Origin: Candidatus Fermentithermobacillaceae bacterium UBA3907
GTDB lineage: Bacteria > Bacillota > Sulfobacillia > Fermentithermobacillales > Fermentithermobacillaceae
Assembly: GCA_002391545.1 (NCBI GenBank)
Contig: DGFF01000024.1
Span: 1 to 35,708, forward strand
Direction of reading: 5' to 3'
Length of the DNA: 35,708 nucleotides
Shown: positions 25,217 through 34,703 of the stretch, piece after piece
How positions within the stretch are numbered: the stretch's first letter is position 1
Layout: each line of letters starts with the position of its first letter
Translations under genes and position numbers: made by a program
The notes under the pieces: model-generated
Database searches by the model: none
Seen by the model: only the letters and a program-made list of their open reading frames with translations
What the model was told of the DNA's origin: nothing

Positions 25217-25294
25217 ACACTTTGCGGAGGATAGCTCATTGAAGCGATAGTGCTACATGATCGCTATATGCACATAAGAAAGGTTGGTGGGAGT

Positions 25295-26480
25295 ATGACG
25301 AAGGGTAGGTCTGGTACTTACGGCGGCCAATATGTGCGTGAAACAGTGATGAACGCTCTTATAGAGCTGGAAGAGGCGTATGATTTTTTGAGCAAAGAGC
25401 CTGGTTTTGTAGATGAATTAGACGATTTACTGAAGAACTATGCTGGAAGACCTTCTCTGTTATACTACGCAGACAAAATGACTAGAGATCTTGGCGGAGC
25501 TAAAGTGTACCTAAAACGCGAGGATCTCAATCATACGGGTCCTCACAAAATAAACAATGTGTTGGGACAGGTGCTTTTGGCCAAACGCATGGGAAAGACA
25601 CGGGTGATCGCTGAAACCGGAGCGGGTCAGCATGGGGTGGCCGTAGCTACTGTTGCAGCTCTTATGGATATGCAATGTGAAGTATTCATGGGCGAGGAAG
25701 ATACGAAACGGCAATCGCCTAATGTATACCGTATGAATCTATTAGGTGCAAAGGTGAACGTGGTTCCTAGCGGAACTCGGACCTTGAAAGATGCAGTTAA
25801 CGAGGCTATGCGCGAGTGGACCAGGCGAGTTCATGATACTCATTATGTTCTCGGTTCGGTAATGGGCCCTCACCCTTTTCCAAGTATTGTTAGAGACTTT
25901 CAAAGTGTGATAGGCCGAGAAGTTAGGCGGCAAATACTGGAGACAGAGGGTAGACTTGCCGACGTTTTGCTGGCATGCGTCGGGGGAGGCAGCAATGCAC
26001 TGGGGTTATTCTATGAGTTTTTGAACGATAGGAGCGTTCGCCTTATAGGATGTGAGGCCGGCGGTTATGGTACTGATACCGGAAAGACCGCCGCGACGAT
26101 GACGGTTGGCAGAGTAGGGGATACTTCACGGTATGAAATCGTATTTTTGCCAAGATGATCATGGCCAGATAACCCCCGTTTATTCAATTTCCGCTGGTCT
26201 TGATTACCCTGGAATTGGTCCCGAGCATGCTTTCTTGGCCGATTCAGATAGGGCGGAGTACGTTTCGGTAACTGATGAGGAAGCAGTAGAAGGTTTTGAA
26301 TACTTGGCGAGAACTGAAGGGATTATTCCAGCCATTGAAAGCGCCCATGCAGTCGCCTATGCGCGAAAGATTGTGCCTGAAATGAATCGCGATGAAACCG
26401 TCGTGATATGTCTTTCGGGTAGGGGAGATAAGGATGTTGCGTCTATGGCTAAATACAAGAGGGTGCAGGTAAATGAATGA
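25295..26480 (+). pseudogene. trpB: Tryptophan synthase beta chain, frameshifted
   Basis: TrpB condenses indole with serine using PLP. The sequence is clearly Trp[11 protein letters not shown] near the start, the PLP lysine in [19 protein letters not shown], and the phosphate-binding GGGSNALG. At 26117-26120 a GGGG run is one base too long: the frame then closes at 26158, while the family sequence ([18 protein letters not shown]) resumes from 26133 in another frame to TGA 26480. Removing one G restores [13 protein letters not shown] and a normal 394-residue protein. I choose ATG 25295; the frame is open to GTG 25250. Either a real inactivating mutation or a sequencing error is possible; the damaged neighbours favour decay. 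Confidence 0.88.
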
Positions 26481-26934
26481 ATTGTCTCAAGTGTTTGCCG
26501 GAGGAAAAGCGTTTATCCCCTTTATAACAGCGGGAGATCCTTCAATAGAGGTTACTCAGGAACTGGTGCCTCGGATGCAGAAGGCAGGCGCTGATCTCAT
26601 TGAAATAGGCATACCGTTTTCTGACCCCATTGGTGAAGGATCTACAATTCAAGAGGCTAGCATTCGAGCGTTATCACGCGGCGTCAACGTGGATAAGATT
26701 TTCAGTGCTATGGAGTTCATACGAGAGTTCACTGATGTTCCGGTCGCATTCATGGCGTATGCAAACACGGTATTTTCCTACGGTAGTGACAAGTTTGTCA
26801 AGAGATGTAAAGACGTAAGTGTGCAGGGGTTGATTGTGGGAAGCGCAATAGTCGAAATCATGGGTGCGTACGGTGAGGAATGCATCCCTTATGTGTTGGA
26901 ATATGTACGTGCGATGAAAGATGGAATTTCCTAA
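26473..26934 (+). pseudogene. trpA: Tryptophan synthase alpha chain with internal deletion
   Basis: TrpA cleaves indole-glycerol phosphate. The first ~115 residues are normal (FIPFITAGDPS, LIEIGIPFSDP with the catalytic Glu, MAYANTVFSYG), and the last ~35 match the family's end (LIVGSAIVEIM, VRAMKDGIS). About 100 residues in between are missing in frame, so the product is 153 residues instead of about 260. The junction near 26815-26840 joins what should be GVDGLIVPD-like to ADGVIVGSA-like sequence, so recombination between these similar blocks is plausible. Most of the barrel is lost, so the enzyme cannot work. The start overlaps the trpB end by 8 bases, as in intact operons. Confidence 0.85.
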
Positions 26935-26946
26935 AAGAAGCAGGTA

Positions 26947-26996
26947 GGCAGCGTCCACCCCGTAGATCTGTAACGGGCGGACGCTGTCTGTTTTCT
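26947..26996. terminator. Terminator between the convergent trp remnant and aro operon
   Basis: CAGCGTCC (26949-26956) pairs with GGACGCTG (26979-26986), and CCC with GGG inside it; TGTTTTC follows on the plus strand. It lies 12 bases after trpA and just before the end of aroQ on the other strand, so it may serve both directions. Confidence 0.7.
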
Positions 26997-27003
26997 TAGC
27001 ATA

Positions 27004-27456
27004 CTATTCTGTTTGCCCCGACTTTTTGAAATGCTCTGTGAACCACTCGAGGGCAAACACGTAACCGTATGTGCCCAATCCACATATCTGCCCAACTACC
27101 ACCGGCGCTGTAACTGATGTATGCCTAAACTGTTCTCTAGCGTATATGTTGGATAAATGTACCTCTACAACTGGAATTTTGAGGGTTTCAAGGGCATCTC
27201 TTATGGCTAAGCTGTAGTGCGTAAAAGCTGCTGGGTTGATGATAAGGCCTTGATATTCTGCTCTCGCTTCTTGTATTGCATCAACTATTTCTCCCTCGTG
27301 GTTTGATTGAAACGTTTCTACGGTTATACCTAGTTGCTCACCTACTTTCTTTATCTTAGCGTTCACTTCTGAAAGGCTTGTATTGCCATAGACATCTGGC
27401 TGCCTGTTTCCCAATAGGTTGAGGTTGGGACCGTGAATGACAAGTATCTTTTTCAT
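27004..27456 (-). CDS. aroQ: 3-Dehydroquinate dehydratase, type II
   Basis: This enzyme removes water from 3-dehydroquinate, step three of the shikimate pathway. Type II dehydratases are ~150-residue flavodoxin-like dodecamers; this one has 150. Typical motifs are HGPNLNLLGNRQPDVYG with the catalytic Tyr, FQSNHEGEIVDAI, IINPAAFTHYS and VEVHLSNIYAREQFRH. It is the last gene of the leftward aromatic operon, 26 bases after aroKB, with a GGGGGTGG SD. Confidence 0.96.
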   Translation of the reverse strand: MKKILVIHGPNLNLLGNRQPDVYGNTSLSEVNAKIKKVGEQLGITVETFQSNHEGEIVDAIQEARAEYQGLIINPAAFTHYSLAIRDALETLKIPVVEVHLSNIYAREQFRHTSVTAPVVVGQICGLGTYGYVFALEWFTEHFKKSGQTE

Positions 27457-27482
27457 GTATTACCACCCCCGCTTTGAATAAC

Positions 27483-29135
27483 TTATATTTGTTGCTTCTC
27501 AAGAGCTTTTATTATAAGTTTGAGGTCAAGATCATCTGCTATCATTGCTTTGCCCAGGCCCTCGCATAGCACGAATCTTTTTTTCCCATGGCCAGATTTT
27601 TTGTCCGATTGGAGGAACGGGTAGAGGCTGGAAAAAGTTAGATCGGTGCGAGTAGGCAAACCGAGATCCTTCAGCAGTTTGATGGCCATACTCATTTCGT
27701 CAGTTCCCATTATGCCAATGTCTACCGAAATAGACATAGATAATGCCATTCCGATACTTACGGCTTCTCCGTGACGCAGGGCGCCATATCCCGATGCTGC
27801 TTCAATTGCGTGGCCAAGGGTGTGTCCGAAGTTCAGGATCATGCGCGGGCCTTTTTCCCAAGGGTCTTCTTTGACTATTTTACTTTTTATCTCGCAACTA
27901 CGTCTCACGAGGTATTCAAGTGTTTCCATGTCCCTTTTCAAAATTGGACCAACGTTGTTTCGTATGAAAAAGAAAAATTCCCGATCCATTGCTATGCCGT
28001 ATTTGACTACTTCTCCCAATCCCTCGATATAGTCGCGGTCGGGCAAGCTGGATAAAGTGCTTGTATCCGAAATAACTAACACAGGGTTATAGAAGCTCCC
28101 TATTAGGTTCTTTACCCCACAATGATTAACTGCCACCTTTCCGCCTATGCTTGAGTCCACTTGTGCTAAAAGAGTGGTAGGAATTTGAACTAAAGGGACT
28201 CCCCTCATGTAAGTTGATGCTGCAAATCCTGCAAGATCACCTACTACTCCGCCACCAAGGGCTAGCATAGGAGTGTCGCGAGTTACGTTTTTTGCTGCTA
28301 GGCTATTGTATATGTAAGATGCAGTTTCGAGGCTCTTCGCATCTTCGCCGTCAGGCACGACTACGACTGCTGGTTCGATTCCTGTATGTAGCATACTATC
28401 GACTAGTTTGTCTGCATATAGTTGGTTAACGAGAGGATTTGTTATTATCACTGCTTCTTGAGAATATCCTAAACGTTCAAAAAGTGAGCGTAACGTAGTT
28501 GCAGATTTATCAAAGAGATTTTGACCGATAAGCACGTTATAGCCATTACCTGAATTGGTGTTAACGGGTACGCAATGAGGGTTCGAGTTTCTACGTGACC
28601 CAGTCTGTGTGATGTTGTGGCAGTCGGAGAGGTGCGCCAAAACATAGATGCAGATTTCATCTGGGGTGAGATTTGTTGTATCAAGGACGAGGTCGCATGA
28701 TTTTAGCCCTGGCAATCTCTGGTCTAGCAGGTTTTCTATCCGGTGAATGTTTTCCGTTTCATCAACGCACGCGAGCAATGGGCGAGAACGGTCATTTGCT
28801 GTCCGTCGCATGATCTCGCTAGGGGTTGCAGTAAGTCCTATAAGTATACCGGATTTCTTGGCACCGGTTATGTTTTCAGGATCGATAAGTGCTCCGCCGC
28901 CCAACGCGATAACCGTGTTCTTTAGCGCGAATACTTTCTCTAGTATCGCCTTTTCCATTGTTCGAAAATATGTCTCGCCTTGTTCGCTGAAAATCTGGGA
29001 AATAGATTTTCCAACCTCAGTTTCTATCAGAGTATCGGTATCTACAAACGGCATGTCTAATGCAGTAGCAACTACCCTGCCAATTGAGGTTTTTCCACAC
29101 GCCATCGGTCCACACAGTATTATGTTAGTTCCCAT
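27483..29135 (-). CDS. aroKB: Bifunctional shikimate kinase / 3-dehydroquinate synthase
   Basis: One 550-residue chain carries two shikimate-pathway enzymes. Residues 1 to about 170 are shikimate kinase: P-loop GPMACGKT at 9-16, FVDTDTLIE, and the shikimate-binding GGGAL. A linker of ~20 residues follows. Residues about 190-550 are 3-dehydroquinate synthase: GGGVVGDLAGF for NAD, QIPTTLLAQVDSSIGGK, the EVVKYGI segment, and zinc ligands in NFGHTLGHAIEA and the following RHGEAVSIGM. These catalyse steps five and two. Fused AroKB proteins are known, for example in Thermotoga. The ATG at 29135 follows AGGTGG. All key residues seen are intact. Confidence 0.95.
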   Translation of the reverse strand: MGTNIILCGPMACGKTSIGRVVATALDMPFVDTDTLIETEVGKSISQIFSEQGETYFRTMEKAILEKVFALKNTVIALGGGALIDPENITGAKKSGILIGLTATPSEIMRRTANDRSRPLLACVDETENIHRIENLLDQRLPGLKSCDLVLDTTNLTPDEICIYVLAHLSDCHNITQTGSRRNSNPHCVPVNTNSGNGYNVLIGQNLFDKSATTLRSLFERLGYSQEAVIITNPLVNQLYADKLVDSMLHTGIEPAVVVVPDGEDAKSLETASYIYNSLAAKNVTRDTPMLALGGGVVGDLAGFAASTYMRGVPLVQIPTTLLAQVDSSIGGKVAVNHCGVKNLIGSFYNPVLVISDTSTLSSLPDRDYIEGLGEVVKYGIAMDREFFFFIRNNVGPILKRDMETLEYLVRRSCEIKSKIVKEDPWEKGPRMILNFGHTLGHAIEAASGYGALRHGEAVSIGMALSMSISVDIGIMGTDEMSMAIKLLKDLGLPTRTDLTFSSLYPFLQSDKKSGHGKKRFVLCEGLGKAMIADDLDLKLIIKALEKQQI

Positions 29136-29160
29136 AATGTGCCACCTATCATTCTAGAGT

Positions 29161-30321
29161 TTAGGGTAAATTATCCAGATCCTTCTTCAGGGCGATCTTA
29201 ATCTGTTCAACAGTATCACTACCGTACCTTTCCATAAGGGCTGAAGCTAACTCCATAGCCACCATGGCTTCAGCAACTACACCGCATGCAGGCACGGCGC
29301 ATACATCCGATCTTTCAAAATGTGCCACTGACGGTGTCTTTGTTTCAAGTTCCACAGACTGAAGAGGTGTTTTTGTAGTAGAGATCGGCTTCATAACGGC
29401 CTGAATTATTAAAGGCTGACCATTTGTGACACCGCCTTCAATGCCTCCTGCGTTATTGCTCCGTCGTGTCAATTTTTTGCTGTGTTCGTCTAGGATGATT
29501 TCATCGTGAACTTGCGTTCCTGTTAGTTCAGGGTATTTGAAACCTAGACCGATTTCAACTCCTTTTACTCCCGGGATGCTCATAATCGCACCCGCTAGTC
29601 TGGCATCGAGTCGTCTATCCCATTGGACGTAGGTTCCCAATCCCGGTGGCAGACCGGTTGCCAACACTTGGAAGATACCGCCGATGGTGTCTTTTGACCG
29701 TATACATTCATCGATAGCAGCTACCATTTTTTCTGATGCATTCAGGTCGGCACATCTTACCGGCGAAGAAAGGGCTCGTTGTTCGACTAACCTAAGGTCC
29801 TTGGGTAGATTTTGAGCTCTAACCGTTCCTATTTGTGTGACGTGACTCGTGACGATTATGTCAAACTCCTCTAAGAATCTTTTGGCTACCGCTCCGCAAG
29901 CGACTCTGGCTACTGTTTCTCTGGCGCTAGCTCTTTCAAATACGTTTCTTAGATCTTGTAATTGATCGTATTTGATGGCTCCAGCCAAATCCGCATGTCC
30001 CGGTCTAGGCCTAGTTACTCTGGTTTCTTCAGTCATAGGTGCAACGGAAATGTCCATTATAGAAGCCCAGTTTTCCCAGTCCCGATTTGGAATGAGCATG
30101 CATATGGGGCTGCCGATGGTTTTGCCTGCCCTTACACCCGACAATATTTGAACAGTATCTTCTTCTATATTCATGCGGGGGCCGCGACCGTAACCCATTT
30201 GCCTTTTGGAAAGGCAACGGTTAATATATTCTTCCTGAATGTGAAGCCCCGCAGGCATTCCATCAATTATGGCTGTTAGGCATTTCCCGTGCGACTCTCC
30301 TGCAGTTAAAAAACGAAGCAT
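29161..30321 (-). CDS. aroC: Chorismate synthase
   Basis: AroC makes chorismate from EPSP with reduced FMN, the last common aromatic step. The 386-residue chain has the family signatures GESHGK near the start, KRQMGYGRGPRM, RPGHADLAGAIKY, ERASARETVARVA and the NAGGIEGG block. Length is normal. AAAGGAG lies nine bases before the ATG. It sits between aroE and aroKB, with short gaps of 43 and 25 bases. Confidence 0.97.
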   Translation of the reverse strand: MLRFLTAGESHGKCLTAIIDGMPAGLHIQEEYINRCLSKRQMGYGRGPRMNIEEDTVQILSGVRAGKTIGSPICMLIPNRDWENWASIMDISVAPMTEETRVTRPRPGHADLAGAIKYDQLQDLRNVFERASARETVARVACGAVAKRFLEEFDIIVTSHVTQIGTVRAQNLPKDLRLVEQRALSSPVRCADLNASEKMVAAIDECIRSKDTIGGIFQVLATGLPPGLGTYVQWDRRLDARLAGAIMSIPGVKGVEIGLGFKYPELTGTQVHDEIILDEHSKKLTRRSNNAGGIEGGVTNGQPLIIQAVMKPISTTKTPLQSVELETKTPSVAHFERSDVCAVPACGVVAEAMVAMELASALMERYGSDTVEQIKIALKKDLDNLP

Positions 30322-30364
30322 TGTTTCGGCTCCTTTCTACGTGTTTATGCAAATCGATTATTGG

Positions 30365-31363
30365 TTACAAAGGATCAAACGACACCGCTCTTTTCATATG
30401 CTCGATAGGTGCTTCGTGCCCGGTCCATAATTCAAAAGATTTTGCTCCTTGCCAAACCAGAATTGAGCGGCCACCTACAGTAGGGAACCCCCTGGATGAT
30501 GCTTCTTGTATAAGAGGTGTCCCTTTAGGGGTATATACCAAGTCGCATATTAACGGTTTTCCTCTCAAGTTCATAAGTTGAGGGAAGGGGTTGGTTTCTT
30601 CAACCAGTCCCAGGGAGGTGGCATTTATAAAAACGTCAAAATTGAAAAAGTTCACAATAGACTCTAGTTCTAATAGATTGCCTGGTATTAGTTCAGGCAC
30701 GTTTTGTATGGGTTCCCTTTCTTCGTGAGCGGATTTCTCGGGAGCTAGTTTAGACATAGATTGTTTTGCGGCGCGACATAGATCAGAAGCCTTTGAGAAA
30801 GTTCTGTTTACTACGATTATCTTGCTACAACCTGCCTTAACCATGGCGTGTACTGCGGCTCTAGCTGCGCCCCCCGCCCCAGCCACGATAGCTGTCTTGT
30901 TTTTGAGAGATATTCCTGCATCGTGGTTGATAGCATCGAGGATTCCTTGTACATCCGTATTGTATCCTGTGAGACAACCTTCGACGTTTGTTACCGTATT
31001 AATTGCGTTACACGCTTGTGCTTCAGGGGATAGATGATCTACCATTTCCGCGGCGCGTATCTTATGCGGTACTGTGATATTTGCTCCCAACAAACCAAGC
31101 GCGCGTATTGCGGCCATAGCCGTTCCAAGTTCGCTAGGATGTACATCAAATGGTATGTAACAGATATCAAAACCACAGTGGTCAAAGGCGGCGTTTTGCA
31201 TTCTAGGTGACAGACTGTGAGATACAGGATGCCCCAGAAGACCGATTATCTTGGTTGAACCACTAACCTTACATGAGCGCACATCTAATGATTGGCGCAC
31301 TTCTTCGGTAGTGCAACATATATCCTGCCCCAACCGTGGGTTCTTTTCGTTTGAATCAAGCAT
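30365..31363 (-). CDS. aroE: Shikimate 5-dehydrogenase with N-terminal extension
   Basis: AroE reduces 3-dehydroshikimate with NADPH. The core begins at about residue 37 (KIIGLLGHPVSHSLSPRMQN) and has the catalytic Lys in NITVPHK, the Asp in GYNTDVQG, the Rossmann glycines in VAGAGGAARA and the NRTFSKA motif. At 332 residues it is about 45 longer than usual: a 36-residue N-terminal extension with two adjacent cysteines, and an insertion around APEKSAHEEREP. The extension has no recognisable fold, and a later start is possible although none is marked by a better SD than AAGGAAG before 31363. Confidence 0.94.
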   Translation of the reverse strand: MLDSNEKNPRLGQDICCTTEEVRQSLDVRSCKVSGSTKIIGLLGHPVSHSLSPRMQNAAFDHCGFDICYIPFDVHPSELGTAMAAIRALGLLGANITVPHKIRAAEMVDHLSPEAQACNAINTVTNVEGCLTGYNTDVQGILDAINHDAGISLKNKTAIVAGAGGAARAAVHAMVKAGCSKIIVVNRTFSKASDLCRAAKQSMSKLAPEKSAHEEREPIQNVPELIPGNLLELESIVNFFNFDVFINATSLGLVEETNPFPQLMNLRGKPLICDLVYTPKGTPLIQEASSRGFPTVGGRSILVWQGAKSFELWTGHEAPIEHMKRAVSFDPL

Positions 31364-31379
31364 GTCAGACTTCTTCCTT

Positions 31380-32666
31380 TTATTGTTTTACCTGTTCTAC
31401 AAGATCCCAAAACCCTGGAAATGACACATCGACGCAGTCTGCACCGTTTATTGTTGTAGTTCCCTGCGCTAAACTACCTGCTACCGCCATCGCCATTGCA
31501 ATTCTATGATCACCGTAGGTTTCTACATTTGTGCCGAATAGAGGGGTAGGTCCTTTAATAATAAGGCCGTCAGACGTTTCTTGGATATTCGCACCCATCT
31601 TATTCAGTTCCTTGGTGATCGCAGTCAAACGGTCCGATTCTTTCAACCGTAGTTCCTGGGCCCCCGATATTCGCGTAACGCCTTCTGCCTGAGTGCATAC
31701 TACGGCTAGTACAGGGATTTCATCAATGAGGTTAGGTATTTGTTCTGGTCGTACCTCGATCGCGTTCAGGGCTGAACCAGTTATCTTAAGAGATGCTACC
31801 GGTTCAAAACCGTAATGTTTTTCATCTATTAGAGCGATATTGGCTCCCATATCCTGCAATATTTCCACAAAACCTGTCCTGGTTGGATTTATACTCACGT
31901 CTAATATTGTAAGATCTGATTCTGGTGTCGCTGCTGCAAGGGCTAAGAAATATGCGGCTGACGATATATCTCCAGGTACGGTGACTCTTCTCCCAGAAAT
32001 ACGTGTTTTGCCCGTTACTGTCGTACGCATACCCTCAGTCGAAATTTGGGCGCCGAACCATTTTAATAGGCGCTCGGTATGATCTCTTGAACGATAAAGT
32101 TCTTCCAGAATGGTATATCCGGTTGCATTCATACCGGCCAGCAAAATCGCTGATTTTACCTGGGCACTAGCAATTTTCTGTTGGTAGCAAATTCCATGGA
32201 TGTTTTCCCCTTTGATCATCAAAGGAGCATAGCAACTATCTTTGCGGCCGCAAATGCAGGCTCCCATCTGGCGTAACGGCTCTACAATTCTGTCCATAGG
32301 CCGATTTCGAAGCGAAGAATCCCCGGTAATTACTGAGCAAAAAGGGATAGATGCTAAGACACCAGCCAGGAGTCTCATAGTGGTTCCCGAATTGCCTGCA
32401 TCTAAGATAGTGTCAGGTTCTTCTAAAGATTCTGGCCCTGCGCTTTGGATAAGTACCCTGTTTTCAGCTGAGCGTTCTATGGTCACACCAAGTTTCTCAA
32501 GACAAGTGAGTGTATGAGAGCAATCCAAGCCGGAAGCGTATCCGATTATTTCGGTTGTTCCGGTAGCGATAGCTCCAACAATAGCTGCCCTGTGAGAAAT
32601 AGACTTATCGCCAGGTACTCTTAGACAGCCAGATATTCCTTTATTCGGTTTTGTTACAGTTTCCAC
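31380..32666 (-). CDS. aroA: 3-Phosphoshikimate 1-carboxyvinyltransferase (EPSP synthase)
   Basis: EPSP synthase joins PEP to shikimate-3-phosphate. The 428-residue protein shows the family motifs VPGDKSISHRA near the N-terminus, LDAGNSGTTMRLLAG and LRLKESDRL. The start is GTG 32666 with GGAGGAG five bases upstream. The motif after LDAGNSGT (TMRL) resembles class II enzymes of Gram-positive bacteria, which are often less glyphosate-sensitive; that is inference. It lies 16 bases before aroE and 44 after tyrA. Confidence 0.96.
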   Translation of the reverse strand: METVTKPNKGISGCLRVPGDKSISHRAAIVGAIATGTTEIIGYASGLDCSHTLTCLEKLGVTIERSAENRVLIQSAGPESLEEPDTILDAGNSGTTMRLLAGVLASIPFCSVITGDSSLRNRPMDRIVEPLRQMGACICGRKDSCYAPLMIKGENIHGICYQQKIASAQVKSAILLAGMNATGYTILEELYRSRDHTERLLKWFGAQISTEGMRTTVTGKTRISGRRVTVPGDISSAAYFLALAAATPESDLTILDVSINPTRTGFVEILQDMGANIALIDEKHYGFEPVASLKITGSALNAIEVRPEQIPNLIDEIPVLAVVCTQAEGVTRISGAQELRLKESDRLTAITKELNKMGANIQETSDGLIIKGPTPLFGTNVETYGDHRIAMAMAVAGSLAQGTTTINGADCVDVSFPGFWDLVEQVKQ

Positions 32667-32710
32667 AACTACTCCTCCAAGACTTATATTTACAAGATCA
32701 GTAGACAGCT

Positions 32711-33646
32711 TTATGCGTCCTCTGCTGTTTCATTGAACATAAGCTTCCTGAATGTTTTGGCTGCGTCCAAATGTTGCTGCAAGGATGCTGCATCTCCCGA
32801 TTCCAGAAGAGAGGTTACAGAAGCTAATTTCTCAATTAATAATGACAGTCCTTTTATAATCTCACCAGTATTTGTGATTAGCATATCGGTGACCATTTGT
32901 GGATTTGATGAAACTACTCGTGTGGCGTCTCTGAAGGAACCAGCTGCCATTTTTAACGCAGCTGGGTGTGATTGGGATATGGTATTCAGACCATCTACTA
33001 GCGATACGGCCAACAGGTGTTCAATATGGCTGGTAAACGCGGATATTAAGTCATGTTCGGCAGGGCTTATGTGTAGGGGTATTGCTCCTATTGATCTGGC
33101 CATGTTGCTAAGCATAACTATTGGGTCAGTACCGTGGCTGTTCCTGTCGAACTCTTCACTAAATAATACACAAGAACAGATCACAAAATACCTGCCCTGG
33201 AACAAATCGGATTTTGCAGCATCTATCCCTGAATGTTCAGTTCCTGCCAAAGGATGGCAACCGACATAGGCTACATTTGCTTTTCTGGCACTAGATGATG
33301 CCAACAGTCTGGCCATGGAATTGTACACAAATTGTTTGGTGCTTCCCAAATCGGTGACTATGGTGCCTGGTTTGAGATGGGGTAAGATTGTTTCTACCAG
33401 CATTGGCATAGTTCTTACTGGAGTCGCAAGGACGACTATGTCTGCATTTTTGCATGCCGCGACCGGGTCGGTGGTTCCGTAGTGAATCGCTTTTTGGCTC
33501 AACGCTTTGTCCAATATTGTTTGTTCAAGATCAACTCCGATGACCCTTAGTCCTGCCGAAGATTCGATAAGAGCTTGCCCTAAAGAACCGCCTATTAGTC
33601 CGAGCCCTATTATGGTTACACATGCTGAGTTTAGCCCGCCTGACAT
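32711..33646 (-). CDS. tyrA: Prephenate dehydrogenase
   Basis: TyrA oxidatively decarboxylates prephenate to 4-hydroxyphenylpyruvate, the tyrosine precursor. The 311-residue chain has an NAD-binding GLGLIGGSLGQAL at the N-terminus, the catalytic region GCHPLAGTEHSGIDAA, and the helical domain motif SHIEHLLAVSLVDG. There is no C-terminal ACT domain, so direct feedback control by tyrosine is not obvious. Its start overlaps the aroF end by 16 bases, with GGAGGG nine bases upstream, so the two are coupled. No prephenate dehydratase (pheA) is in this operon. Confidence 0.95.
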   Translation of the reverse strand: MSGGLNSACVTIIGLGLIGGSLGQALIESSAGLRVIGVDLEQTILDKALSQKAIHYGTTDPVAACKNADIVVLATPVRTMPMLVETILPHLKPGTIVTDLGSTKQFVYNSMARLLASSSARKANVAYVGCHPLAGTEHSGIDAAKSDLFQGRYFVICSCVLFSEEFDRNSHGTDPIVMLSNMARSIGAIPLHISPAEHDLISAFTSHIEHLLAVSLVDGLNTISQSHPAALKMAAGSFRDATRVVSSNPQMVTDMLITNTGEIIKGLSLLIEKLASVTSLLESGDAASLQQHLDAAKTFRKLMFNETAEDA

Positions 33647-34674
33647 TTTGGAAAACCCTCCAGATATCTGCCAACTGCAGAAGCGATAATATTGATGTCT
33701 TGCATCATCTCAGCGAACACAGCGGGTTTAAGACTTTGGGCACCATCTGATAGTGCGTTTTCTGGATCTAGATGAACTTCGATCATTAGGCCATCGGCCC
33801 CCGCGGCGATAGAAGCTTTAGCCATCGGCGGGACCAATGCGCTGGATCCTGTTGCGTGGCTAGGGTCGGCAATCACAGGCAGATGGCTTAATTGCTTTAC
33901 CAAAGGGATTGCGCTCAGATCCATCGTATTTCTAGTATATGTTTCGAAGGTACGTATGCCTCTTTCACACAGTATAACTTCGTGATTTCCGCTGGCCATG
34001 ATATGCTCTGCGGCCATCAACCATTCTTCAACTGTACACATCATTCCCCTTTTTAGAAGTATAGGCTTCTTCACTTTGCCTAGTGAATGTAGCAGGGTAA
34101 AATTCTGCATGTTTCTCGCGCCAACCTGCAGTATATCTGCAAATTCGCTCACTAGCCCTACGTCTGAGGGAGACATGACCTCGGTGACTATAGGGAGACC
34201 CGATTCTTCCCTGGCTATAGCTAACATTTCCAGGCCCCTTACTCCTAGACCTTGAAAAGTGTAAGGAGAGGTCCGGGGTTTGTAAGCTCCCCCCCGCAAT
34301 ATGTGCGCTCCAGCATCTTTTACGGCCAATGCAGTTTCTATAATGGATCTTTGGTCTTCTATGGCACAGGGACCGGCCATAATCACTATACCCCCTGCGC
34401 CTATTGTGAGACCGTTGGGGAGTGTGATGACTGTAGGTTCTTGCTTGAACTCTCGGCTGGCGAGTTTGAAAGGTTGCAGGACTCGTATGACTCTTTCAAC
34501 ACCAGGAAGAACCTCAATTTTACGTGCATCAAAATTTCTTTCATCGCCGATGATCCCAACTATGGTTCTTTCAATGCCCTCAGATACGTGGGTCTGTAAG
34601 CCCACGCCGTTTATTTTGCTTATCAAGCCGTCTAACTCTTGTTTTGTTGATCCTGCCTTCATAACTACTATCAT
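33631..34674 (-). CDS. aroF: 3-Deoxy-7-phosphoheptulonate (DAHP) synthase, type I-beta, with N-terminal regulatory domain
   Basis: This enzyme starts the pathway by joining PEP and erythrose-4-phosphate. Residues 1 to about 70 form the ferredoxin-like regulatory domain (IVVMKAGSTKQELDGL, GLQTHVSEG), known in Thermotoga-type enzymes to bind aromatic amino acids. The catalytic barrel has the metal Cys in MAGPCAIEDQ, GGAYKPRTSPYTFQG, the metal His in DPSHATGSS and Glu in MIEVHLDPENAL. Length 347 is typical. GGAGGAAA precedes the ATG. With the AroG-type enzyme at 25078 reduced to a fragment, this is the only complete DAHP synthase in the window. Confidence 0.96.
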   Translation of the reverse strand: MIVVMKAGSTKQELDGLISKINGVGLQTHVSEGIERTIVGIIGDERNFDARKIEVLPGVERVIRVLQPFKLASREFKQEPTVITLPNGLTIGAGGIVIMAGPCAIEDQRSIIETALAVKDAGAHILRGGAYKPRTSPYTFQGLGVRGLEMLAIAREESGLPIVTEVMSPSDVGLVSEFADILQVGARNMQNFTLLHSLGKVKKPILLKRGMMCTVEEWLMAAEHIMASGNHEVILCERGIRTFETYTRNTMDLSAIPLVKQLSHLPVIADPSHATGSSALVPPMAKASIAAGADGLMIEVHLDPENALSDGAQSLKPAVFAEMMQDINIIASAVGRYLEGFPKCQAG

Positions 34675-34703
34675 CGATATATTTCCTCCTTCCTAAGACT
34701 TGA

